NCBI RefSeq assembly: GCF_012927085.1
Contig: NZ_JABBFX010000001.1
Span: 2,666,001-2,730,000 of the forward strand
Direction of reading: 5' to 3'
Length of the DNA: 64,000 nucleotides
Source of the DNA: Ramlibacter agri
Lineage (GTDB): Bacteria > Pseudomonadota > Gammaproteobacteria > Burkholderiales > Burkholderiaceae_C
The stretch's first letter is position 1; every line of letters starts with the position of its first letter. A model generated the notes under the pieces. It was given only the letters and a program-made list of their open reading frames with translations, was not told the DNA's origin and made no database searches. This document shows positions 1 to 7,756 of this stretch, in pieces. The position numbers and the translations under genes are program-made.

Positions 1-1
1 G

Positions 2-229
2 CTTCCGCACGAGATGGTGCTGGGAACCAGGGCGGTCCTGAAGGAGCACGCGGAGATGATGAAGAAGCATCCGGGCATGGACCACGCCGATGCCAGCATG
101 GCCCGCGTGGCGCCCGGCAAGAGCGGTGAAATCGTCTGGCGCTTCACCCAGGCCGGCGAGTTCGAGTTTGCCTGCCTGCAGCCCGGGCACCTGGAAGCCG
201 GCATGGCCGGCAAGGTCGTGGTTCGCTAA
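2..229 (+). CDS. Cupredoxin-domain protein, 3' end (partial)
   Basis: This is the C-terminal part of a plastocyanin/azurin-like blue copper protein; the reading frame is open to the left edge, so the start is outside the window. The last 76 residues contain a Met/His-rich stretch (KKHPGMDHADASM) and the cupredoxin copper-loop pattern FACLQPGHLEAGM, which supplies Cys, His and Met ligands of a type 1 copper site, before the final strand GKVVVR. Such proteins are usually periplasmic electron carriers or copper-handling factors. It converges on the LacI-type gene, with a repeat element (231-360) directly after its stop codon. Partners cannot be judged from this fragment. Confidence 0.75.
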   Translation, partial: LPHEMVLGTRAVLKEHAEMMKKHPGMDHADASMARVAPGKSGEIVWRFTQAGEFEFACLQPGHLEAGMAGKVVVR

Positions 230-230
230 A

Positions 231-360
231 GCTCCTAGCACAAGCGCGTGACAGCGATTCCCACAACGGTCGTGGAGAACGCTGTGGACAAGCGTGTGGA
301 GACCCGCCGCAGGCCGCGCCGGCATTGGGTCTCAACACGCTGCCTGTTTCTTGGGCAGCG
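231..360 (+). repeat. Intergenic repeat copy A (about 130 bp)
   Basis: This begins 2 nt after the cupredoxin stop and ends before the convergent LacI-type gene. It aligns along its length, by eye at roughly three quarters identity, with 10338-10468. A 27-nt block (272-298) is identical in both copies, as is the later block ccgcgccggcattgg. The identical block holds TGTGGACAA, the complement of a DnaA-box-like TTGTCCACA. No protein is likely here. It could be a dispersed extragenic repeat, a small structured RNA or a protein-binding site. Confidence 0.7.
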
Positions 361-394
361 CGCCGGAGTTCCGGTAGGCGGTGCAAAAGCGTTG

Positions 395-1405
395 TTATCC
401 GGCTGCGCCGGTCGACTCGCGCTCCACGATGCGGAAGCCCACGTCGATCACCGGCTGCTCGATCGTGCGGCCGGCGCAGCGGTCGAGGATCAGCTTCGCG
501 GCCAGGCGCCCGATCTCCGCGCCGTCGATCTGCACCGTGGTCAGCGTGGGGTGCAGGTGGGCGGCGAAGTCGGCGCCGCCGAAGCCGCAGACCGCCAGGT
601 CCTCGGGCACGCGCAGCCCGCGCGCCGCGGCTTCCACCAGCACGCCGTGCGCGAGGGCGTCTGAACTGCAGTAGATGGCGCGTACCTGCGGGTCCTTCTG
701 CAGCAACTCCGACAGCGCGCGCCGTCCCAGCGCCACGTTGCTCGGCGCCGGCACGGTGACGGTCGGCACGTCGCTGCCGGCGGCGGCGAGAAAGCCGGCG
801 CGGCGCTGCGCGGCGCGATGGTCGTCGCCGGTGGCGATGCCCAGGCGCTTCCACCCCTTGCCGAGGAAGTAGCCCGCGACCGCGCTGCCCACTTTCAGGT
901 GCGAGAAGCCGACCATCATGTCGACGGGGCGCTCGCTCAGGTCCCAGGTCTCCACCACCGGAATGCGCAGGCGCTGCAACTGCTCGCGCGTGCGCGCCGA
1001 CTGCAGCAGGCCCGTGACGACGATGCCGTCGGGCCGCCGGCCGATGATGGTGTCGACCAGCCGTTCCTCGCGCGCGTGGTCGTAGCCGCTCTGGCCCAGG
1101 ATCAACTGGTAGCCCTCGGCATCGAGCGCTTCCGTCAGGGCCTGGACCGTCGGCAGGAACTGCGGCACCGAGATGATCGGCACCAGCCCCGCCACCGTCA
1201 TGCTGCGCCTGGACTTCAGGCCACCGGCGAGGAGGTTGGGGATGTAGCCGGTCTGGCGCACCGCTTCGCGCACGCGCTCGATGGTCGTCTCCGACACCAG
1301 GCGCGGATTGCTCAAGGCGCGGGAGGCGGTGATGAGCGACACGCCGGCTTCGCGGGCGACGTCGTGCAGGGTGGCGGCTTTCGCGGCGGCGGCGGAACGG
1401 GGCAT
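395..1405 (-). CDS. LacI-family transcriptional repressor
   Basis: This is a LacI/GalR-type regulator of 336 residues. The N-terminal HTH reads ATLHDVAREAGVSLITASRA, followed by the hinge and a periplasmic-binding-protein-like effector domain. I chose the ATG at 1405 because the open frame upstream of it runs through the operators and lacks family similarity. The gene is divergent from the talarate/galactarate-type dehydratase at 1494. The gap holds two copies of a CG-centred palindrome typical of LacI-family operators, one beside this gene's probable -10 (TACAAT complement at 1415-1420). Autorepression and repression of the sugar-acid genes are therefore expected. The inducer is probably a sugar acid or its intermediate (inference). 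Confidence 0.9.
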   Translation of the reverse strand: MPRSAAAAKAATLHDVAREAGVSLITASRALSNPRLVSETTIERVREAVRQTGYIPNLLAGGLKSRRSMTVAGLVPIISVPQFLPTVQALTEALDAEGYQLILGQSGYDHAREERLVDTIIGRRPDGIVVTGLLQSARTREQLQRLRIPVVETWDLSERPVDMMVGFSHLKVGSAVAGYFLGKGWKRLGIATGDDHRAAQRRAGFLAAAGSDVPTVTVPAPSNVALGRRALSELLQKDPQVRAIYCSSDALAHGVLVEAAARGLRVPEDLAVCGFGGADFAAHLHPTLTTVQIDGAEIGRLAAKLILDRCAGRTIEQPVIDVGFRIVERESTGAAG

Positions 1406-1422
1406 CGTTGACGGATTGTATT

Positions 1423-1436
1423 TGACAACGTTATCA
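1423..1436. promoter_or_regulatory. LacI-type operator O1
   Basis: TGACAACGTTATCA is a near-palindrome centred on CG, as in most LacI-family operators. It lies a few bases upstream of the regulator's likely -10 element, so binding should repress the regulator gene. It is the exact reverse complement of O2 at 1481-1494. Confidence 0.75.
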
Positions 1437-1480
1437 TGCGACCCGCGACGGGCTTGACGCCCGTTTTCTCGACCATTCAC

Positions 1481-1494
1481 TGATAACGTTGTCA
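1481..1494. promoter_or_regulatory. LacI-type operator O2, abutting a start codon
   Basis: TGATAACGTTGTCA is the exact reverse complement of O1, with centres 58 bp apart. Its last base is the A of the dehydratase ATG at 1494, so it covers the place where a Shine-Dalgarno would be. Two sites at this spacing would allow a repression loop or simultaneous blocking of both divergent promoters. Confidence 0.75.
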
Positions 1495-2615
1495 TGTCGC
1501 TCATCACCCGCCTGCGCCTGTCCTCCACCTACCTGCCGCTCGCGCAGCCGATCAGCGATGCCAAGGTGCTCACCGGCCGCCAGAAGCCGATGACCGAGAT
1601 CGCGATGCTGTTCGTCGAGGTCGAGACCGATGACGGCCATCAGGGCCTGGGCTTCAGCTATTCCAAGCGCGCCGGCGGTCCCGGCCAGTTCGCGCATGCG
1701 CGCGAGATCGCGCCGGCCTTGATCGGCGAGGACGCTAGCGACATCGCGCGCCTGTGGGACAAGCTGTGCTGGGCCGGCGCCTCGGTGGGCCGCAGCGGTC
1801 TTTCGACGCAGGCCATCGGCGCCTTCGACGTCGCACTGTGGGACCTGAAGGCCAAGCGCTCCGGCCTCTCGCTGGCCAAGCTGCTGGGCGCTTACCGCGA
1901 ATCGGTCCGCTGCTACAACACCAGCGGCGGTTTCCTGCACACGCCCATCGACCAGCTGCTGGTCAACGCCGCCGCTTCGCGCGAGCGCGGCATCGGCGGC
2001 ATCAAGCTGAAGGTGGGGCAGCCGGATGGCACGCTGGACATCCAGCGCGTCGAAGCGGTGCGCAAGCATCTCGGCGACGCGATGCCGCTGATGGTGGACG
2101 CCAACCAGCAATGGGACCGGCCGACGGCGCAGCGCATGTGCCGCATCTTCGAGCAGTTCAACCTGGTGTGGATCGAGGAGCCGCTGGACGCCTACGACCA
2201 CGAAGGCCACGCCGCGCTGGCGCAGGCCTTCGACACGCCCATCGCCACCGGCGAGATGCTGACCAGCGCCGCCGAACACGGCGACCTGATCCGGCACCGC
2301 GCCGCCGACTACCTGATGCCCGACGGCCCGCGCGTGGGCGGCATCACGCCCTTCCTGAAGATCGCGGGCCAGGCGGAGCAGGCCGGCCTGCTGCTGGCGC
2401 CGCACTTCGCGATGGAGCTGCACATCCACCTGGCCGCGGCCTACCCGCGCGAGCCCTGGGTGGAGCACTTCGAATGGCTCGAGCCGCTGTTCAACGAACG
2501 CATCGAGATCAGGGACGGCCGCATGCTGGTGCCCACGCGCCCGGGCCTGGGCGTGAGCCTCAGCGAGCAGGCACGTACGTGGACGCGCGAGCAGGCCGTC
2601 GTCGAACAGCGCTGA
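1494..2615 (+). CDS. Enolase-superfamily acid-sugar dehydratase, L-talarate/galactarate dehydratase type
   Basis: This 373-residue mandelate racemase/MLE-type enzyme has the lid-domain sequence around LTGRQKPMTE and the barrel motifs of L-talarate/galactarate dehydratases. These are the base motif IKLKVGQ (KxK), metal ligands in MVDANQQW, WIEEPLD and ATGEMLT, and the C-terminal His in APHFAMELHIH. The predicted reaction is dehydration of a hexarate to 5-keto-4-deoxyglucarate. That product would suit the DapA-family enzyme at 9416. No Shine-Dalgarno is visible before the ATG, because operator O2 sits there; translation may be leaderless. The Bug receptor follows 28 nt downstream. Exact substrate is uncertain; other aldarates are possible. 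Confidence 0.8.
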   Translation: MSLITRLRLSSTYLPLAQPISDAKVLTGRQKPMTEIAMLFVEVETDDGHQGLGFSYSKRAGGPGQFAHAREIAPALIGEDASDIARLWDKLCWAGASVGRSGLSTQAIGAFDVALWDLKAKRSGLSLAKLLGAYRESVRCYNTSGGFLHTPIDQLLVNAAASRERGIGGIKLKVGQPDGTLDIQRVEAVRKHLGDAMPLMVDANQQWDRPTAQRMCRIFEQFNLVWIEEPLDAYDHEGHAALAQAFDTPIATGEMLTSAAEHGDLIRHRAADYLMPDGPRVGGITPFLKIAGQAEQAGLLLAPHFAMELHIHLAAAYPREPWVEHFEWLEPLFNERIEIRDGRMLVPTRPGLGVSLSEQARTWTREQAVVEQR

Positions 2616-2643
2616 AGAATTCCAACCACCAAGGAGACAAACG

Positions 2644-3606
2644 ATGAAGAAGTACCTTGCCGCATTCGCGCTGGGCGCCGCCGCGCTCGGCGCGCACGCC
2701 CAGGCCTGGCCCACGGGCAAGACGGTGAACCTGATGGTGCCTTTCCCCCCGGGCGGTTCCACCGACATGATCGCGCGCACGCTGTCGACGCGGCTGCCGC
2801 AGAAGCTGGGCGGCACCTGGATCGTGCAGAACACCGGCGGCGCGGGCGGCACCATCGGCGCGGCCAGTGCCAAGCGCGCGGCGCCCGATGGCTACAACAT
2901 CTTCGTGTCCTCGCTGGGCCCCTTCGTGATCGGCCCGCACCTGATGAAGGGCGTGGCCTATGACCCGCTCAAGGACTTCGACTACATCACCGTCGCCGTG
3001 CAGGCGCCCAACGTGCTGGCGGTGCCGGCGAACTCGCCCTTCAAGTCGGTCAACGACGTGCTGGCCGACCTGCGCGCGCATCCGGGCAAGCTGACCTTCG
3101 CGTCGGCCGGCACCGGCACCAGCGACCACCTGACGGCCGAACTGTTCTGGCAGGAGACCGGGACCAAGGGCACGCACGTGCCGTACAAGGGCGGCGCGCT
3201 GGCGATGCAGGACCTGATCGGCGGCCAGGTCGGCGCCACTTTCATGAACATCAACACGGGCCTGCCCAACATCCAGGCCGGCAAGCTGCGCGCGCTGGCG
3301 ATCACGAGCTCGAAACGCTCGCCGCTGCTGCCCGACGTGCCGACGATGGAGGAACTGGGCTACAAAGGCCTGACCGTCTACTCGTGGCAGGCGGTGGCCG
3401 CGCCCAAGGGCCTGCCGGCCGACATCAAGGCCAAGCTGCATGCGGCCATCGTGTCCACGCTGAATGAGCCCGAGGTGAAGAAGCCGCTGCTGGACCTGGG
3501 TTTCGAGATCGTCGGCAACACGCCGCAGCAGTTCACCGAGTTCCAGGCCAGCGAGTTCGCGCGCTGGAAGAAGGTGATCGAGACCGGCCACATCACCGCG
3601 GAGTGA
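2644..3606 (+). CDS. Bug/TctC-family periplasmic solute-binding protein
   Basis: This 320-residue protein has a Sec signal peptide ending at AHAQA and the Bug signature MVPFPPGGSTDMIAR (ligand loop), then VQNTGGAGGTIGA and HVPYKGG. Bug proteins bind carboxylated ligands in the periplasm for tripartite tricarboxylate transporters or for signalling. No TctA/TctB genes lie nearby, so it must share a remote transporter or act as a sensor. It follows the dehydratase by 28 nt with AAGGAG upstream of its ATG, so a sugar acid is the likely ligand (inference). It converges on the GntR gene with a 9-nt gap. Confidence 0.88.
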   Translation: MKKYLAAFALGAAALGAHAQAWPTGKTVNLMVPFPPGGSTDMIARTLSTRLPQKLGGTWIVQNTGGAGGTIGAASAKRAAPDGYNIFVSSLGPFVIGPHLMKGVAYDPLKDFDYITVAVQAPNVLAVPANSPFKSVNDVLADLRAHPGKLTFASAGTGTSDHLTAELFWQETGTKGTHVPYKGGALAMQDLIGGQVGATFMNINTGLPNIQAGKLRALAITSSKRSPLLPDVPTMEELGYKGLTVYSWQAVAAPKGLPADIKAKLHAAIVSTLNEPEVKKPLLDLGFEIVGNTPQQFTEFQASEFARWKKVIETGHITAE

Positions 3607-3615
3607 TCCGCGGGC

Positions 3616-4320
3616 TCAGGCCTGCCGTGCCGGATTCGATTTGATGCGCACCACGGCACGATCGATCAACGCCAGCACGGCCTTCTCCGCGGCCGCGGGA
3701 TTCCGGCGCTCCAGCGCTTCGAACAGCTGCTGGTGCAGCTTGAGCGCCTGCGCGTCGGGTCCCCACTTGCCGCTCGACGCCTGGAAGCTCGTCTCCCAGA
3801 CCGCGGACAAGGCAGTCTCCAGCTGCATGATGAAGGAGTTGCCGCACGCGCGCACCACGGCGCCGTGGAAACGCAGGTCGGCGTCGATGTAGACGTTGCG
3901 CGTCGTCGCGGCCGACATCGCGGTGAAGGCCTCGCGCACCGCCGCGATGTCCTCGGGCGTCGCGCGCTGCGCCGCGAGCCGCGCCGCCAGCGGTTCGATC
4001 GCCTGGCGCAACTCCATCAGGTCCTCGATCAGCCCTTCGCGCGGTGCCGAGCTGTGCCACCCCAGCACCGCGGGATCGAACAGGTTCCACAAGGCGCGGG
4101 GCTGCACGCGCGTGCCGGTGCGCGGCCGGATCGACACCAGGCCTTTCGCGGCCAGGCTTTTCATGGCCTCCCGGATGATCAGCCGGCTGGCGCCATAGGT
4201 TTCGGCGAGCTGCGGTTCCGTGGGCAACTGCGCGCCTTCGGCGAATTCACCGGACACGATGCTGCTGCCCAGCGCATCGACGATCTGGTTGTGGTAATTC
4301 CTCAGGGGCGACAGAGCCAT
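3616..4320 (-). CDS. GntR-family (FadR/FCD subfamily) regulator
   Basis: This 234-residue regulator has a winged HTH (LPTEPQLAETYGASRLIIREA) and a C-terminal all-helical FCD domain with metal-site histidines (ADLRFHGAV, LHQQLFEAL). An alternative ATG lies four codons upstream at 4332. It is divergent from the Bug receptor at 4421. A palindrome at 4365-4379 overlaps the promoter between them, so it probably controls the 4421-6599 operon and itself. FCD regulators usually respond to small carboxylic acids. Confidence 0.88.
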   Translation of the reverse strand: MALSPLRNYHNQIVDALGSSIVSGEFAEGAQLPTEPQLAETYGASRLIIREAMKSLAAKGLVSIRPRTGTRVQPRALWNLFDPAVLGWHSSAPREGLIEDLMELRQAIEPLAARLAAQRATPEDIAAVREAFTAMSAATTRNVYIDADLRFHGAVVRACGNSFIMQLETALSAVWETSFQASSGKWGPDAQALKLHQQLFEALERRNPAAAEKAVLALIDRAVVRIKSNPARQA

Positions 4321-4346
4321 GGCCGTGAGCATAGCCGCAGCCCGGC

Positions 4347-4375
4347 TCGATTCGTCATTGATCGAATCATATAAT
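4347..4375 (+). promoter_or_regulatory. Promoter of the Bug/dehydratase operon
   Basis: A perfect -10 TATAAT (4370-4375) is preceded, with a 17-bp spacer, by a weak -35 TCGATT (4347-4352). The ATG of the Bug gene is at 4421. The -10 lies inside a palindrome that is the probable GntR operator. Confidence 0.5.
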
Positions 4376-4379
4376 GATT
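4365..4379. promoter_or_regulatory. Candidate GntR/FCD operator
   Basis: AATCATATAATGATT is a perfect inverted repeat (AATCAT, ATA spacer, ATGATT) spanning the -10. TTGTACGATTG follows directly and resembles FCD-type half-sites. Its place between the divergent GntR gene and its presumed target operon supports an operator role. Confidence 0.5.
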
Positions 4380-4420
4380 GTACGATTGCAGGACCAGTCC
4401 AGAACAACGGAGACCTGTCC

Positions 4421-5389
4421 ATGCAGAAACGACTTGCCGGCGCATTGCTCGCCCTGATTTGCGCCCTGGGGCTCGCCCAGGCAGCGGCCGCCGAAGACTT
4501 TCCCTCCAAGCCGATCCGGATGATCGTGCCGGTGCCCCCCGGCGGAACCGGCGACCTCGTGTCGCGGCTCATGGCCACCGCGGCTTCGAAGGAGCTGGGC
4601 CAGCAGATCGTCGTGGACAACCGGCCCGGTGCGACCGGCAACATCGGCACGGCCATGGCCGTCAAGGCGCCGGCGGACGGCTACACCATCTTCCTGTGCA
4701 GCATCGGCAACTGCGCCGTCAACTCCAGCCTGTACACGAACCCCGGCTTCGACCTGTTCAAGGACGTCGGGCCCGTGATCCTGGTGGGTTCGTCCATCAA
4801 CATCTTCACGGCCGGCAAGGGCACCGGCATCACCAGCGTTTCCGAGTTGCTGGCAAAGGCGAAGGCGGGCCACGTCAGCTTCGGCTCTTCGGGCATTGGC
4901 GCCTCCAACCACCTGGGCGGCGAACTGCTGAAGAAGATGACCGGCGTCTCGATGACGCACGTTCCGTACAAGGGCTCGGGCCCTGCGATCACGGACCTGC
5001 TGGGCGGCCAGATCGACGTCTTCTTCGACAACGAGCCTTCGATCCTGCCCTTCGTGAAGTCGGGCCGCGTGACGCCGCTGGCCGTCACCGGCAAGCAGCG
5101 CTCGGCGAACCTGCCGGACGTGAAGACCATGGAGGAACTGGGCTTCAAGGGCTTCGTCATCGAGCCCTGGTACGCCATCGGCGCGCCCGCGGGCTTGCCG
5201 GAGCCGGTGCTCAAGCGCCTGAACGCCGCCTTCAACAAGGCCTTGCAGGACCCGGCCGTGCGCAAGCAGATGCTGGATGCAGGCATCACGCCCGTCGGCG
5301 GCGAACCTGCCGTCCTGGCGCGGCACATCAAGTCGGAACACGACAAGTGGGCCGAGCTGATCCGGGCCCAACACATCACCGCGGAGTAA
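4421..5389 (+). CDS. Bug/TctC-family periplasmic solute-binding protein
   Basis: This 322-residue Bug receptor has a signal peptide (LALICALGLAQAAAAED) and the motifs IVPVPPGGTGDLVSR, VDNRPGATGNIG and HVPYKGSGPA. I chose the ATG at 4421 because GGAGA lies about 8 nt upstream and the signal peptide begins right there; the longer open frame starts in the divergent gene. The acid-sugar dehydratase begins 7 nt after its stop, so the two are co-transcribed and the receptor probably recognises that enzyme's substrate. No membrane transporter subunits are adjacent. Confidence 0.88.
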   Translation: MQKRLAGALLALICALGLAQAAAAEDFPSKPIRMIVPVPPGGTGDLVSRLMATAASKELGQQIVVDNRPGATGNIGTAMAVKAPADGYTIFLCSIGNCAVNSSLYTNPGFDLFKDVGPVILVGSSINIFTAGKGTGITSVSELLAKAKAGHVSFGSSGIGASNHLGGELLKKMTGVSMTHVPYKGSGPAITDLLGGQIDVFFDNEPSILPFVKSGRVTPLAVTGKQRSANLPDVKTMEELGFKGFVIEPWYAIGAPAGLPEPVLKRLNAAFNKALQDPAVRKQMLDAGITPVGGEPAVLARHIKSEHDKWAELIRAQHITAE

Positions 5390-5396
5390 ACGCAGC

Positions 5397-6599
5397 ATGC
5401 GCATCACGGCCCTTGAAACCATCCGGCTGAAGACCCAGCCCAACCTGCTGTGGGTGCAGGTCGAAAGCGACGAAGGCATCACCGGCCTGGGCGAGACCTT
5501 TCGCGGCGCCGAAGCCGTGGAGACCTACATCCACAGCATGGCGGCCCCGCTGCTGGCAGGCCAGAACCCGCTGGACATCGAGCGCCTGCACAAGATCCTG
5601 CTGCGCGGCTACCTGGGCTTCAACGGCAGCGGCGTCGAGACGCGCGCGGCGTCGGCCATCGACCTCGCGCTGTGGGACTTGTTCGGCAAGGTCACGAAGC
5701 AGCCCGTGTACCAGCTGCTCGGTGGCGCCTGCCACGAGCGCATGCGGGCCTACAACACCTGCGCCGGCTCCGACTACAACAGCAAGAGCATCCAGCGGCG
5801 GCTGGTCCAGTCCGGCACGGCGCAGGTGCGTGGGCGCTACGACGACCAGGTCGCCTTCATCGAGCGCCCGGCGGAACTGGCGCAGAGCCTCATCGAGGAA
5901 GGCTTCAGCGCGATGAAGATCTGGCCCTTCGACGCCGCCGCCAGCGCCACCGATGGCCAGTACGTCGACGCCAAGGCGATGCGCCAGGGCCTGGAGGTGT
6001 TCGAGAAGATCCGCACCGCCGTCGGCGACAAGATCGAGGTGATGTGCGAGTTCCACTCGATGTGGAACGTGACCTCCGCGATCAACATCGCCCGCGAGCT
6101 GAAGCAGTACCGGCCCTTCTGGGCCGAGGACCCCGTCAAGATGGACAGCTTTGGCGCGCTTGCGGATTACCGGCGCGCGGCCGGCATCCCGGTGTGCGGC
6201 AGCGAGACGCTGGCGGCGCAGGGCGCTTTCCGCGACCACCTGGCCGCGCACGCGCTCGACTACGTAATGCTCGACCTGTCCTGGTGCGGCGGTATCACCG
6301 AGGGCCGCAAGATCGCGAGCCTGGCGGATGCCTACCAGAAGCCCATCGCACCGCACGACTGCACGGGCCCGGTTGTCTTGTGGGCTTCGCTGCACCTCGC
6401 GCTGGCTTCGCCGAATGCGATCTTCCAGGAGGTCGTGCGCGCCTTCCTCGCCACCTTCTACCGTGACCTGGTCACCGAGCTGCCGGTGCTGGATCACGGC
6501 TACCTGCTGCGGCCCACTGCGCCCGGCCTCGGCTGCGAGCTCTCGCCCGCGGTCAAGCGGGATCCCGAGGCGGTGGTGCGCCGGAGCGAGGCGAAGTAG
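5397..6599 (+). CDS. Enolase-superfamily (MR subgroup) acid-sugar dehydratase, galactonate-dehydratase-like active site
   Basis: This 400-residue enzyme has an N-terminal capping domain and a barrel bearing MKIWPFD, VMCEFHSMWN, FWAEDPVK, CGSETLA and IAPHDCTGPV. The ExH arrangement (EFH) and the late His in APHD match the acid/base layout of D-galactonate dehydratase-type members (DxH), with Glu for Asp as a metal ligand and KxW instead of the KxK base. It is therefore probably a dehydratase of an aldonate or related acid, not a racemase. It is co-transcribed with the Bug gene and under the GntR regulator at 3616. The substrate is unknown. Confidence 0.72.
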   Translation: MRITALETIRLKTQPNLLWVQVESDEGITGLGETFRGAEAVETYIHSMAAPLLAGQNPLDIERLHKILLRGYLGFNGSGVETRAASAIDLALWDLFGKVTKQPVYQLLGGACHERMRAYNTCAGSDYNSKSIQRRLVQSGTAQVRGRYDDQVAFIERPAELAQSLIEEGFSAMKIWPFDAAASATDGQYVDAKAMRQGLEVFEKIRTAVGDKIEVMCEFHSMWNVTSAINIARELKQYRPFWAEDPVKMDSFGALADYRRAAGIPVCGSETLAAQGAFRDHLAAHALDYVMLDLSWCGGITEGRKIASLADAYQKPIAPHDCTGPVVLWASLHLALASPNAIFQEVVRAFLATFYRDLVTELPVLDHGYLLRPTAPGLGCELSPAVKRDPEAVVRRSEAK

Positions 6600-6642
6600 G
6601 CGCGTGGGTGGCTGTTGCTCCCTCTCCCCTGGGAGGGCCGCG

Positions 6643-7695
6643 TCAGCCCAGTGCCGCCGGCAGCGCCACGCCCAGCCGCTCGGCCCAGGGCTTGAGCGCA
6701 TCCAGGACGCCGGGCGCCAGCGCCACGCCCTCGCGCTCCTGCTGCGTGGCCCGCTTCTGCGCGGCTTCGCCCGGCAGCCGCACGGGCTGGCCGCCGGCGC
6801 GCGGCGGGTTGTCGCGGCAGGCCGCGGCGATGTGCTCCATCTGCGAGCGCAGGCCCGGCAGGCCGCCGAAGGCTTCCGGGTCCAGCAGCTGCAGGAAGAC
6901 CGTGTTGTTGAACTTGAAGCCGGGCTGGTGGCGGCCGCGATCCGTGAGGCCCGCGGTCAGCGCCTCCACCATCAACGCCAGGCCGTAGCCCTTGTGGCCG
7001 GCGTCCTCGCCGCCCAGCGGCATCAGCGAGCCACCCGCGCCGATCACCGCCGGGTCGTCGCTGGGCTGGCCCTGCGCGTCCAGCAGCCAGGGCTTGGGCA
7101 GCTTGCGGCCCTGCTTCTGCAGGCGTACCACCATGTTGTTGGTGGTGATGGAGGTCGAGATGTCGACCAGGATCGGCAGGCCCTCGGTGGGACAGCCGAT
7201 GGACATGGGGCTGGGCGAGAACAGGCCCTTGCTGCCGCCGAAGGGCGCGACGGTGCTGCCGCCTGGGGCCGACGAGTGCAGCAGCATCACGAAGCCTTGC
7301 GCCGTGGCCCGCTGCAGGTACGCCGACAGGCTGCCGATATGGTGGGCGTTCTTGATCACGACGGTGGCGGTGCCGTGGATGCGGGCGCGCGGGATGGCGG
7401 CATCCATGGCGCGCAGCACCAGCCATTGGCCGGGAAGCTGCTTGCCGTCCCAGGTGAGCGTAGCCGGGCGCTCGGCGATGACTTCGGGCTCGCCGGTGGC
7501 CGCCATGGTGCCGTTTCCCAGGTGTTCCAGGTAGGGCGGCAACAGGTTCAGGCCGTGCGTGTCGTGGCCCATCAGGTCGGCAGCGAGCAGGATGTCGGCG
7601 ACATCGGCGGCGCGGTCGGCCGCCAGGCCGCCTTTCTGCAGCAGTTGGGCCGCGAAGGCGCGCAGCGCGGCGGCGCTATGGAGGGTGTTGGTCAT
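6643..7695 (-). CDS. Ldh2/YlbC-YiaK-type NAD(P)-dependent oxidoreductase
   Basis: This 350-residue member of the malate/L-lactate/ureidoglycolate dehydrogenase family is unrelated to Rossmann dehydrogenases. Family motifs are DLMGHDTHGLNLLPPYL near the N-terminus, NAHHIGSLS, PMSIGCPTE and GGEDAGHKGYGLALMVE. It would oxidise a 2-hydroxy acid to a 2-oxo acid. I chose the ATG at 7695; the longer frame runs toward the GntR gene. It is divergent from the GntR regulator at 7757 with a 61-bp gap and is probably its target. The preceding dehydratase (5397) converges on it. Confidence 0.85.
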   Translation of the reverse strand: MTNTLHSAAALRAFAAQLLQKGGLAADRAADVADILLAADLMGHDTHGLNLLPPYLEHLGNGTMAATGEPEVIAERPATLTWDGKQLPGQWLVLRAMDAAIPRARIHGTATVVIKNAHHIGSLSAYLQRATAQGFVMLLHSSAPGGSTVAPFGGSKGLFSPSPMSIGCPTEGLPILVDISTSITTNNMVVRLQKQGRKLPKPWLLDAQGQPSDDPAVIGAGGSLMPLGGEDAGHKGYGLALMVEALTAGLTDRGRHQPGFKFNNTVFLQLLDPEAFGGLPGLRSQMEHIAAACRDNPPRAGGQPVRLPGEAAQKRATQQEREGVALAPGVLDALKPWAERLGVALPAALG

Positions 7696-7756
7696 TGAAG
7701 GATTCTGGGCCGAGTCCCGGCGCGCGCCAAACGCACGGTAAAGTTGACTGACTGCC

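Noticed and set aside
1434..2873. 479-codon open frame on the minus strand over the dehydratase gene
   Set aside because: It is antisense to a clear enolase-superfamily gene, has shadow-type His/Arg/Gln-rich composition and crosses gene borders.
7696..7756. GntR operator in the gap between the Ldh2-type and GntR genes
   Set aside because: AGTTGACTGACT has only 3-nt arms; not distinguishable from chance.
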